In this document: piece after piece, positions 1 through 7,179 of the stretch
How positions within the stretch are numbered: position 1 is the first letter of the stretch
Layout of the letters: each line of letters opens with the position of its first letter
Source: Pseudomonadota bacterium
GTDB taxonomy: Bacteria; Myxococcota; Polyangia; Polyangiales; Polyangiaceae
Length of the DNA: 14,416 nucleotides
Reading direction: 5' to 3'
NCBI GenBank assembly: GCA_023419055.1
Contig: JAEZYO010000621.1
Coordinates: 1-14,416, forward strand
Translations under genes and position numbers: made by a program
The notes under the pieces: model-generated
Databases searched by the model: none
The model's input: the letters and a program-made list of their open reading frames with translations, nothing else
Told to the model about the DNA's origin: nothing

Positions 1-57
1 GTGGAGAAGGCGAACCTTTCGAGCTTCTGGCAAGAGCTCCGCGAGCTCACGAAGTAA
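1..57 (+). CDS. 3' end of an upstream gene (partial), possibly the sugar-binding protein of the ABC transporter
   Basis: An open frame runs from the left edge to a TAA stop at 55-57, giving 18 residues that end in WQELRELTK. The stop lies 3 bp before the ATG of the ABC ATPase, so the two are almost certainly in one operon. In CUT2-type sugar transporters the periplasmic binding protein is commonly encoded next to the ATPase and permease, and no binding protein occurs elsewhere in the window, so it is a reasonable guess here. The visible tail is too short to identify a family. The GTG at position 1 is probably an internal codon rather than a start. Confidence 0.5.
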   Translation: MEKANLSSFWQELRELTK

Positions 58-60
58 GCG

Positions 61-1467
61 ATGCTCGAGCTCAACGGCATCGAGAAGTCTTTCGGCGGCG
101 TACAGGCGCTGAAGGGGGTCGACCTTCGCGTCGGCCCCGGTGAAATCGTCGGCCTGGTGGGCGGAAACGGCGCCGGCAAGAGCACCCTGATGAAGGTCGC
201 CGCCGGAGTCCACACTCCGGACCGCGGGCGCGTCACGATGGAAGGGCGCTCCCCCGGCACACCGGCGGAGGCGATCCGGCTCGGCGTCTCGCTCGTGCGG
301 CAAGAGCTGATTCAGGCCGGGGAGCTCGACGTCGGGCAGAACGTGATGCTCGGTCACGAGCCGCACCGCTACTTCGTCGTCGATCGCGCCGAGCTCTACA
401 GGCAGGCCAAGGCCGCGCTGACCCGCGTCGGAGGTGGGATCGATCCGTACGCCACCCTGTCGTCGCTGTCGCCGGGACAGAAGCAGCGCGTCGAGATCGC
501 GCGCGCCCTCTCACTGAACGCCAAGGTCTTGCTCCTCGACGAGCCCACCGCGACGTTGAGCGAGGCGGACGCGAGCCGACTGTTCGATCTCTTGCGCGTC
601 TTGCGCGAGCAGGGGCTCGGGATGGTTTACATCTCGCATCGGCTGCGTGAGGTGATGTCGATCACCGACCGCATCGTGTGCCTGCGGGACGGCCGCATCG
701 CCGGAGAGCTGCCGACCCGTGAGGCGTCGGTGGAAAAGCTCGTCGACTTCCTGGCGGGCCGAAGCGAGAACACCGCGCCTGCACCTCCCGCGGCGCCGTC
801 GGGCGACGTGCTGCTCAAGGTCGACGGGCGCGTGAGCTTCGAGCTCAAGGCAGGCGAGATCCTGGGGCTCGCCGGGCTCGTGGGAGCGGGCCGGACCAGC
901 GTGCTCTCGGGCCTCTTCGGCGCTCGCCCCACGGACCTCTCGATATCGGTGCGCGGCAAGCAAGCGGCCATTCGCTCGCCGCGGGACGCGATCCGCCTGG
1001 GCTTTGCGTACGTCCCCGAAGAGCGCGCGTCGCAGGGTCTCATCCTCGACATGCTCGTCGAGCGCAACATCGCGCTGCCCTCGCTGTCGCGCTTCTTGCT
1101 CGAAGACGAGGACACCATCGCGGCGCCGTTCAAGGCGCGCTTCGGGATCCGCGGGGGCGGCCCTGCGTCGATGCTCTCCGGCGGCAACCAGCAGAAGATC
1201 GTGCTCTCGAAATGGATGGCGATGAAGCCGTCCATCCTGCTCCTCGACGAGCCCACTCGCGGGCTCGACATCAAGGCCAAGCGCGACGTCCACGACGTGG
1301 TTCGAGCGCTCGCGGCCGAAGGCAAGGGCGTCATCGTGTCGAGCTCCGAGGCCGACGAGATCGCCGCGCTCTGCCATCGCTCTCTGGTGCTCGCCCAGGG
1401 CAAGCTGCGCGGTGAGCTTTCGCGCCACGAGCTCACCGACGCCAACATTTTGAGGCTCGCCACATGA
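61..1467 (+). CDS. Sugar ABC transporter ATP-binding protein, two fused ATPase domains (RbsA/MglA/XylG type)
   Basis: This is the cytoplasmic ATPase of a CUT2-family monosaccharide importer, with two ATPase domains in one chain. In domain 1 the Walker A GGNGAGKST is at residues 34-42 (Lys40), the signature LSPGQ at 136-140, and Walker B with DE at 160-161. In domain 2 the Walker A is GLVGAGRTS at 272-280 with Arg in place of Lys. That change is normal for the C-terminal half of this family and makes the second site weak or inactive. The second signature LSGGNQQ is at 372-378 and DEP at 396-398. At 468 aa it is shorter than the usual ~500; the saving is at the start of domain 2, where the first strand before VSFELKAGE is abbreviated. 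The stop overlaps the permease start by 4 bp (ATGA). The sugar cannot be read from the ATPase; galactose, ribose, xylose, arabinose and rhamnose are all transported by this family. Confidence 0.93.
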   Translation: MLELNGIEKSFGGVQALKGVDLRVGPGEIVGLVGGNGAGKSTLMKVAAGVHTPDRGRVTMEGRSPGTPAEAIRLGVSLVRQELIQAGELDVGQNVMLGHEPHRYFVVDRAELYRQAKAALTRVGGGIDPYATLSSLSPGQKQRVEIARALSLNAKVLLLDEPTATLSEADASRLFDLLRVLREQGLGMVYISHRLREVMSITDRIVCLRDGRIAGELPTREASVEKLVDFLAGRSENTAPAPPAAPSGDVLLKVDGRVSFELKAGEILGLAGLVGAGRTSVLSGLFGARPTDLSISVRGKQAAIRSPRDAIRLGFAYVPEERASQGLILDMLVERNIALPSLSRFLLEDEDTIAAPFKARFGIRGGGPASMLSGGNQQKIVLSKWMAMKPSILLLDEPTRGLDIKAKRDVHDVVRALAAEGKGVIVSSSEADEIAALCHRSLVLAQGKLRGELSRHELTDANILRLAT

Positions 1468-2468
1468 CCATTTCCACATCCAGTATCGAGACCACGGCCC
1501 CCGTAGCGGAGTCACGCCCGCGCCCGTTCTTCGCGACGGCGAAGAAGGAGCTGTCGATGTTGGGCGTGATGCTCGCCCTCGCCTGCCTGACGGCGATCCT
1601 CAACCCGAGCTTCTTGAGCCCGGACAATCTGCGCAACAACGTGCGGCACATCTCGCTCATCGCGCTCTTCGCGCTGGGTGAAGCGGTCGTGATCATCGCC
1701 GGCGGGATCGATCTGTCGATCGGCTCGGTGATCTGCGTCGCTGCTGTCGCGACCAGCTGGCTCTCGATGGTTCAGGGGCTCGACATCGGGACGGCCGTCG
1801 TCATCGCCACGCTGCTCGCGCTCGCCATCGGTCTCGCTCAAGGCGCGCTCTCCGCGTATCTCGGCATCCAGCCGTTCGTCGTCACGCTCGGCTCGATGTT
1901 GCTCTTGCGCGGCGTGGCCGAGGTGCTCACGGGCGGCGCCGACATCGGGTTTCAAGGGCAATTCCCCGGCTTCCGCTTCCTGGGCGAGGGCACCGCCCTC
2001 GGCTTGCCGATGCCGTTCTGGTTCGCCCTGGTGGCGATCCTCTTGATGGCCTTCTTGATGCACCGCACGCTGTTCGGCCGCTACTGCTACGCCATCGGTT
2101 CGAACGCGGAGGCGGCTCGCCTCTCGGGCGTACCCGTGCGGAGCGTTCGTCTGATCACCTTCGCCGCGTGCGGCTTGCTCTCGGGCGTCGCAGGGATCCT
2201 CTACGCCGCCTACCTGCCCACCGCGACCCCGTCGCTCGGCTCGGCGTACGAGCTCCACGCCGTGGCCGCCGCGGTGCTCGGCGGCGTCTCACTCCAGGGC
2301 GGGCGCGGCACTGTCTTCGGCGTGCTCATCGGCGCCGGCTTGCTCCAGCTCACGTTCAACGCGGTCAACCTGGTCGGAAGCTCGCTGTGGCAGAACGTCG
2401 TCGCAGGCGGGGTGATCCTCGCGGCCGTGATCGTGGATCGCGCGTTCGGCGCGAAGGCGACGCGCTGA
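1464..2468 (+). CDS. Sugar ABC transporter permease (RbsC-like, BPD_transp_2 family)
   Basis: This is the integral membrane subunit of the CUT2 sugar importer, 334 aa, expected to form a homodimer with the preceding ATPase. The family hallmark GGIDLSIGS is at residues 80-88, after a hydrophobic segment (about 63-79). Other typical blocks are GIQPFVVTLGSM, the cytoplasmic-loop motif GSNAEAARLSGVPV that contacts the ATPase, and the C-terminal AVLGGVSLQGGRGTV. About eight to ten hydrophobic segments can be made out. The N-terminal ~30 residues are polar and cytoplasmic. The start ATG overlaps the ATPase stop in an ATGA quartet, which indicates translational coupling. The gene ends 13 bp before the convergent AraC-type regulator, so this operon ends here. 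Substrate is unknown; the neighbouring glycosidases suggest a plant-polysaccharide sugar. Confidence 0.93.
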   Translation: MTISTSSIETTAPVAESRPRPFFATAKKELSMLGVMLALACLTAILNPSFLSPDNLRNNVRHISLIALFALGEAVVIIAGGIDLSIGSVICVAAVATSWLSMVQGLDIGTAVVIATLLALAIGLAQGALSAYLGIQPFVVTLGSMLLLRGVAEVLTGGADIGFQGQFPGFRFLGEGTALGLPMPFWFALVAILLMAFLMHRTLFGRYCYAIGSNAEAARLSGVPVRSVRLITFAACGLLSGVAGILYAAYLPTATPSLGSAYELHAVAAAVLGGVSLQGGRGTVFGVLIGAGLLQLTFNAVNLVGSSLWQNVVAGGVILAAVIVDRAFGAKATR

Positions 2469-2481
2469 CCAAGTCGTCACG

Positions 2482-3312
2482 TCACCCTTCGTAGGTGAGC
2501 TGCATCCGCTCGCGGACCTCGGACCGAAAGAACCGCCGCGGCGCGCAGCCGAGCTCGGCCTGAAACGTGCGGTGACACTGTGAGTAGGAGCCGAAGCCGG
2601 CGGCTATCGCCGTGGCCATCAGATCCCGTTCGCCGCAGTCGACGGCGCGGATGAAGCGGAGGAGCCGCAAGCGCGTCCGGTAGCGGACGAGCGTCATCCC
2701 GAGGTCGCGGTGGAAGTGACGGCTGAGCTCGGTCGAATTGGCACGAAGATCGTTCGCCAGCGCCTCGAGCCCGAGCTCCGGCGCGATATCGAGCAGCTTG
2801 AGGACGCGTCGAGTCAGCACGTGATTCGAACGCCGAGAGCGCTCGACGGAGCGCCGGCCGAGCCAGTGGATCCGCTCCCAGAGCTCCGCGCCCTGCTGCG
2901 CCGCTCCGCTCCGATCGACGATGTCTCCGGCGCGATCGCAGATGGCCGCGAGCTCGTGGGGTGGAAGCTCGACGTGAAGCGGCAGGACCGGCTCCGAGCG
3001 TCCTCCGAGCACCTCCGTGGAGTAGCGAGGATCGAGGCCGATCGCGTAGAGGTAGAGATCGGGGGAACCCTCGATGAGGACGTGATCTTGTCCCGTGGGA
3101 AAGGCGAGCAGCTCGCCTTGGGAGACCTGAACGAAGCGTTCACCGACCCCGAACGTCGCCGAACCTCGAACCACGAGGTTCAGCTCCGGCTCGATGTGGA
3201 AGTGACGGGGGCGCCGTCCTCCGATCGATTGCGAGTACTTCCAGACGAAGGCGCGCTCGCCCGGTTTCGGAAGGAAGCTCTGGTGGAGCGCTTGGGGCTC
3301 GGCGCTGACCAT
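2482..3312 (-). CDS. AraC-family transcriptional regulator with N-terminal cupin sensor
   Basis: The preferred product is 276 aa, starting at the ATG on 3312-3310. An upstream in-frame start at 3393 would add 27 residues of Arg-rich sequence unlike the family and would consume most of the divergent promoter. The N-terminal half is cupin-like: HFHIEPELNLVVRG followed by a beta-rich stretch with GELLAFPTGQDH. The C-terminal ~100 residues form the two helix-turn-helix units of AraC proteins: LGLEALANDLRANSTELSRHF, then a linker, then IAAGFGSYSQCHRTFQAELG. The last is the conserved GF-x-S-x-S-x-F-x-R region, with Cys and His at some usual positions. The gene converges on the sugar transporter and diverges from the GH16 glucanase. 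Members of this class usually bind a small molecule, often a sugar, and activate adjacent catabolic genes. Here the likeliest target is the glucanase promoter, possibly also its own. Confidence 0.9.
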   Translation of the reverse strand: MVSAEPQALHQSFLPKPGERAFVWKYSQSIGGRRPRHFHIEPELNLVVRGSATFGVGERFVQVSQGELLAFPTGQDHVLIEGSPDLYLYAIGLDPRYSTEVLGGRSEPVLPLHVELPPHELAAICDRAGDIVDRSGAAQQGAELWERIHWLGRRSVERSRRSNHVLTRRVLKLLDIAPELGLEALANDLRANSTELSRHFHRDLGMTLVRYRTRLRLLRFIRAVDCGERDLMATAIAAGFGSYSQCHRTFQAELGCAPRRFFRSEVRERMQLTYEG

Positions 3313-3455
3313 GGTGCAGAGTATCACGCCGTCCCGCCGGCCAACAGCGCGAGCTCGAGTTTCTAGGGCGACATGCGCCGACATGTTCCCCAAGAAACGC
3401 GAAGCTGGTGCCTACCCTCGACGCTACATTGCGTTTCCTTCTAGCGGAATCTCGC
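3313..3455. promoter_or_regulatory. Divergent promoter region between the AraC-type regulator and the GH16 glucanase
   Basis: This 143-bp gap separates two divergently transcribed genes and is visibly lower in G+C than the flanking coding DNA. It is the natural place for both promoters and for regulator binding. A direct repeat at 3369-3385 is described separately. The hexamer TTCTAG occurs at 3361-3366 and 3439-3444, which may be chance. A weak GGAA (3446-3449) lies 6 bp before the GH16 ATG. I could not identify convincing -35/-10 boxes. Confidence 0.6.
3369..3385. promoter_or_regulatory. Direct repeat CGACATG x2, candidate regulator half-sites
   Basis: CGACATG occurs at 3369-3375 and again at 3379-3385, 10 bp apart start to start, so both copies face the same side of the helix. 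AraC-family dimers often bind direct rather than inverted repeats. The site lies about 70 bp upstream of the glucanase ATG and 57 bp upstream of the regulator ATG. The repeat is short and could be fortuitous. Confidence 0.3.
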
Positions 3456-4586
3456 ATGACCCGAATTGGGCTTTCATCTCTGGGCTTTCTCACTTTGTTC
3501 GCGCTCTCCCCGGCCGCCCACGCGGTGCGCAGCGCGGAGCTCTACAGCTCCGCGTCGTACGGGTACGGGCGCATGGAAGCGCGGCTCCGGTTCGCCGCGG
3601 GCGACGGGGTGGTGGGCTCCTTCTTCTCCTGGAAAGAGGGCTCGGAGGTCTCCGGCACCTTCTGGAACGAGCTCGATTTCGAGAAGCTCAACGCCAACTG
3701 CCTGCTCGCGACGAACCCCCTCTACGGGAACCCTGCCGGCAACCACAGCGTGAAGCACAACGACCTCACGGCGGATCTCTGCGGCGAGTACCACACGTAC
3801 ATCTACGAGTGGACGCCCGAGGCGATCGTTTGGTACGTCGACGGCGTCGAGATCCGCCGCGAGACCGGCGAGACCGCGGCCGCTTTCGCTCAGTACGAGA
3901 GCGCCGGCATGCAAGTCCACTTCAACCTGTGGCCCGGCGACGCGACCTTCGGCGGCAACTTCGACCCGGCCATCCTCCCGGTCCACCAGTACATCGATTG
4001 GGTACAGTTCTCGTCCTACGAAAACGGCACCTTCACCCTCCAGTGGCGTGAGGATTTCGACGGCGGGACGGTCCCCGCGGGTTGGCTCACGGGTAGTTGG
4101 GCGTCGCCGAAGAACCTGTCGACGCACGACCCCGGGAACGTCAACTTCATCGACGGCTACGCGGTGCTCTCGCTCACCGCTGACAACGCGGTCGGCCCAG
4201 CAGGAGCCATGCCGGGGGAAACCGGCGGCAGCGGTGGTGCCGGAGCAGGCGGTAGCACGTCCGCCGGTGGAGCTGGGGCTGGAGGCAGCGCCGGATCTTC
4301 GAGCGGCGCAGGCAGCGGCGGTAGTCCCGACTCCGCGGGCGGCACGGGCAGCGGTGGTAGTCCTCCGGCCTCGGGCGGCTCGACGGGTGTCGGTGGTTCA
4401 TCGCCGGCAGCCGGCGCACCGAGCGGCGGTGGAGCGAATCCGAACCCGCAGGGTGAGGCCACCACGTCCTCGAACAGCGGGAGCTGCAGCGTCGGGGTCG
4501 CGAGTGGAGGTCACCGCGGCGCCTGGCTCTCGTTGCTGGGCATCGCGGCGAGCCTTTTGCTTCGCAAGCGAAAGCGCTCGAGCTAG
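3456..4586 (+). CDS. Secreted GH16 beta-glucanase (lichenase-like), circularly permuted, with Gly/Ser linker and C-terminal membrane anchor
   Basis: This is a predicted extracellular endo-beta-glucanase of 376 aa. The ATG at 3456 gives a clean Sec signal peptide ending LSPAAHA (cleavage near residue 23); an upstream start at 3408 would spoil it. The GH16 core follows: YGYGRMEARL, GSFFSWKEGSE, the catalytic motif ELDFE (Glu72, Asp74, Glu76; nucleophile, assisting Asp, acid/base), WTPEAIVWYVDG and FNLW. After the usual C-terminal strand YIDWVQF (179-185) the protein continues with FTLQWREDFDGG and NVNFIDGYAVLSL (about 193-245). These match the segment that begins ordinary lichenases, so the order is permuted as in the Fibrobacter succinogenes enzyme. 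A Gly/Ser-rich linker (about 246-335) leads to a tail with Cys344, a hydrophobic stretch 356-369 and RKRKR, resembling a MYXO-CTERM surface-sorting signal. Substrate is probably mixed-linkage 1,3-1,4-beta-glucan. It is divergent from the AraC regulator and codirectional with the beta-helix gene. Confidence 0.88.
   Translation: MTRIGLSSLGFLTLFALSPAAHAVRSAELYSSASYGYGRMEARLRFAAGDGVVGSFFSWKEGSEVSGTFWNELDFEKLNANCLLATNPLYGNPAGNHSVKHNDLTADLCGEYHTYIYEWTPEAIVWYVDGVEIRRETGETAAAFAQYESAGMQVHFNLWPGDATFGGNFDPAILPVHQYIDWVQFSSYENGTFTLQWREDFDGGTVPAGWLTGSWASPKNLSTHDPGNVNFIDGYAVLSLTADNAVGPAGAMPGETGGSGGAGAGGSTSAGGAGAGGSAGSSSGAGSGGSPDSAGGTGSGGSPPASGGSTGVGGSSPAAGAPSGGGANPNPQGEATTSSNSGSCSVGVASGGHRGAWLSLLGIAASLLLRKRKRSS
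4311..4382 (+). repeat. Two tandem 36-bp (12-residue) repeats in the GH16 linker
   Basis: The linker of the glucanase contains GSGGSPDSAGGT (4311-4346) followed by GSGGSPPASGGS (4347-4382). The DNA units are similar but not identical, consistent with duplication and drift. The beta-helix lipoprotein has a closely similar GGSGGSPPTSGG in its own linker near 4820-4855. Confidence 0.7.
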
Positions 4587-4696
4587 ACCTCTTTAGCGCG
4601 AGTCGCGGCGACGCGTTCTGTAGTGACGAAATCAAGACCCCTGCGGTGATTTGGCTCCCCTCGTTCGCCGTCGGACGAGCTGTTATCCCGAGGAGC
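4587..4696 (+). other. 110-bp spacer between GH16 and beta-helix genes, with a hairpin at 4660-4679
   Basis: Both flanking genes point the same way. The spacer holds an imperfect inverted repeat: CTCGTTCG (4660-4667), loop CCGT, CGGACGAG (4672-4679). This gives 8 pairs with one G-T wobble. No T-run follows, so it is not a classical terminator. It ends 17 bp before the beta-helix ATG and could be a 5' leader structure. Whether the two genes share a transcript is undecided. Confidence 0.35.
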
Positions 4697-7120
4697 ATGT
4701 TCTTGCTTGCTCGTGCGGCGGGGCCGCGCGCTGCTCGGTGGTCGTTCTTGCTGCTCTCTGCATTCGCGGGCGGCGCTTGCGACGGCAGTGAGCCGCAGGG
4801 TAAGCCCAGCTCGGTCGGAGGCAGCGGAGGCAGTCCTCCGACGAGCGGAGGCGCGGCCGGTTCCGGGGCGAGCGGGACCGCAGGCGGTTCGGCGGGTTCC
4901 TCGGGTGGGGCGCCAGGCGGAAGTGCAGGAGCTTCAGGCAGCGCCGGCACGGGAGGCGGCGACGCGGGACCCGCGTTCTACGTGTCGCCGACCGGCAACG
5001 ACGAAGGGCCCGGAACCCTCGAGGCCCCCTTCGCTACGATCGCACGCGCTCGCGATGCGGTGCGCGCGATCAACGCCGACATGAAGGAGGACATTCGCGT
5101 CTACCTTCGCGGCGGCCGGTACGAGGTGGCAAGCACGATCGAGTTCGGTCCCGAAGACTCGGGAACGAACGGGTACCGGGTGCGCTACGAGGCGTACGAC
5201 GGCGAGGTGCCCGTGCTGAGCGGCGCGACCCGCGTCACGGGCTTTACCCAACACGACGGCGACATCTACAAGGCGCCGCTCGACCGCCCCGAAAAGCTCC
5301 GCAACCTCTACGTCAACGACAAGCGCGCCACGATGTCGAGCAAGACGGTGACGGCTCAAGGGGGTGAAGGCACCTACTTCGTGACGGCGGGACAGGCGCC
5401 CTGGGCCTGGGCGAGCGGCAGCAAGAGCGACGGGGTCAAGTACCTCTTGGGAGACGTGCCCGACATCACGACCAACGCGGAAGACCTCGAGATCGTGAAC
5501 GGCACCACGTGGAACGAGAACATCGTCTGCGTGCGAGACGTGGTGACCACGGGCGACAACCGCCGCGCGCTCCTGCTTCAGCAGCCGTACGGCGCTATCG
5601 CGCAGCTTCCCGGCTGGAACGCGGGATTTAGCACGGTGGGGACGCACACTATCTACAACGCCCTCGAGTTCCTGACGGAGCCGGGCCGCTTCTACTTCGA
5701 CAAGGCGGCCAAGACCCTCTACTACTACCGCCGCCCCGGAGAGGACATGGCGACGGCCGAGGTGGAGGCGCCGGAGCTCGAGACGCTCGTCACCGTCTCG
5801 GGCGACTCCAACGAGGTTCGCGCGAAGAACATCACGTTCGAGCGACTCACGTTCCAGAGCACGGACTATGGCCTACGTCGGGTCGGCGATTCGTGCGGGA
5901 AGGCGACCGTGCAGGGGGCGACCACGTACGTCGCCTTCGGCGACGGGAACTGGCACAACAGCGAGTACGAGATCATCGACACCTTGCCGGCGATGATCGA
6001 CATCAGAAACGCAGAGTCCATCGCGTTCGTCCGCAACGTGCTCAAGCACAGCGGGAGCGAAGGGATCGCGATGACCAACGACGTCGTCGACTCCGAAATC
6101 GTCGGCAACTACATCCACGACATGGCCGGGAGCGGGGTCACCGTGGGTCACCCGCAGCACGTCTACTTGGACGACGGAGGCGAGCACGAGAAGCACCCGC
6201 CAGACGTCGAGGGCATCTGCACGAACAATCGCATCGTGAACAACGTCTTCCACGACGTGAGCTCCGTCCATGGGTTCGGCGGCCACGCGGGGGTCACCGC
6301 GTTCTTCGTGGAAGGCCTGACCATCGAGCACAATCACGTCGAGACGACGGCCTACAACGGGATCAACTTGGGCTGGGGCTGGCGCAACTTCCAGGACTCG
6401 ACGACGTCCAAGGACAACTCGGTCAGCAAAAATAGGCTGCTCGACACGCTGCACCGGCTCCACGACAGCGGCGCCATCTACACGATCGGGCAAAATCCCG
6501 GGACGACCATCAACGAAAACTACGTGAGGGGCATCCCCGCTGCGACGTCCGGCCCGACCTACGGCCTACACAACGACGAGGGCAGCGCCTACATCACCGA
6601 GAACGACAACGTCCTCGATATCAGCTCCGGCGTCACCTACACGATCAACTGCGAGGACTTCGGCGAGAAGCACGATCTGACCATCCTTCGTACCTACGCG
6701 ACCGTGAACAAGATGGGGGTGAACCCGCCGAACAGCACCATCGACCCGCCCGTCGCCGTCCCCGACAACGTGTGGCCGCTCGCCCAGTACGAGACGTGCG
6801 TCGCGTCCGGGATCGAGGACGAGTACCGAGACATCTTGCCGGAGGGCTTGATCGCTGCGGCGGACTTCGTGTTCCCGGCCTCCGCGGCCGTCGATCCCGG
6901 AGAGAGCATCGTGATTCGCAGCACGGGAGACGCGACGAACGAAGTCTGGTTGGCGCCCGCAGGCACGACCGCGTTCGTCGCCGGAATGGAGATGACTTTC
7001 GCCGACGGTGACTCAACCTCCATCCTCGCCCCCGAGACACCAGGGAGCTACCGGGTACACGTGGTCAACGCCGGGGGGACGAAGCTCGGAGAATCCTCCT
7101 TCCAGCTCAGAGTGCAATGA
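4697..7120 (+). CDS. Lipoprotein with right-handed parallel beta-helix, probable glycoside hydrolase (GH141-like)
   Basis: This 807-aa exported protein starts at ATG 4697, which gives a lipoprotein-like signal ending AFAGGAC (lipidated Cys near residue 28). AGGAG stands only 1 bp upstream, closer than ideal. A GTG at 4646 is the alternative but adds a poor N-terminus. A Gly/Ser/Ala linker (about 29-90) precedes FYVSPTGND at 94, the typical opening of pectate-lyase-fold glycosidases, followed by PFATIARARDAVR. Beta-helix rungs with Asn turns are clear: NYIHDMAGSG (471-480), NHVETTAYNGINLGWGW (from 546), and HDSGAIYTIG (DSG at 590-592). The last resembles the conserved D-x-GAIYT block of GH141-type proteins. 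The last ~85 residues form a separate Ig-like or carbohydrate-binding beta-sandwich. GH141 includes alpha-L-fucosidase and xylanase activities; which applies here is unknown. The nearby glucanase and sugar importer support a polysaccharide role. Confidence 0.72.
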   Translation: MFLLARAAGPRAARWSFLLLSAFAGGACDGSEPQGKPSSVGGSGGSPPTSGGAAGSGASGTAGGSAGSSGGAPGGSAGASGSAGTGGGDAGPAFYVSPTGNDEGPGTLEAPFATIARARDAVRAINADMKEDIRVYLRGGRYEVASTIEFGPEDSGTNGYRVRYEAYDGEVPVLSGATRVTGFTQHDGDIYKAPLDRPEKLRNLYVNDKRATMSSKTVTAQGGEGTYFVTAGQAPWAWASGSKSDGVKYLLGDVPDITTNAEDLEIVNGTTWNENIVCVRDVVTTGDNRRALLLQQPYGAIAQLPGWNAGFSTVGTHTIYNALEFLTEPGRFYFDKAAKTLYYYRRPGEDMATAEVEAPELETLVTVSGDSNEVRAKNITFERLTFQSTDYGLRRVGDSCGKATVQGATTYVAFGDGNWHNSEYEIIDTLPAMIDIRNAESIAFVRNVLKHSGSEGIAMTNDVVDSEIVGNYIHDMAGSGVTVGHPQHVYLDDGGEHEKHPPDVEGICTNNRIVNNVFHDVSSVHGFGGHAGVTAFFVEGLTIEHNHVETTAYNGINLGWGWRNFQDSTTSKDNSVSKNRLLDTLHRLHDSGAIYTIGQNPGTTINENYVRGIPAATSGPTYGLHNDEGSAYITENDNVLDISSGVTYTINCEDFGEKHDLTILRTYATVNKMGVNPPNSTIDPPVAVPDNVWPLAQYETCVASGIEDEYRDILPEGLIAAADFVFPASAAVDPGESIVIRSTGDATNEVWLAPAGTTAFVAGMEMTFADGDSTSILAPETPGSYRVHVVNAGGTKLGESSFQLRVQ

Positions 7121-7179
7121 TTCGGCGCAAGAAAGCGACCACGAGCTAGAGTTCTTGTACGAAGCGGGTCGGCGAAGCC

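Noticed and set aside
511..1515. Minus-strand open frame across the ABC ATPase
   Set aside because: Shadow of a strongly conserved ATPase gene; no recognisable domain.
2482..2498. Inverted repeat TCACC/GGTGA at the end of the AraC-type gene as a terminator
   Set aside because: Only 5 bp of stem, lying within the coding end, with no T-run; likely chance.
3313..3393. Longer N-terminus for the AraC-type regulator
   Set aside because: The added residues do not resemble the family and would cover the divergent promoter.
4213..4440. Possible CRISPR or satellite array in the repeated G/C-rich stretch
   Set aside because: The repeats are in frame, irregular and encode a Gly/Ser linker; there are no spacers or conserved direct repeats.
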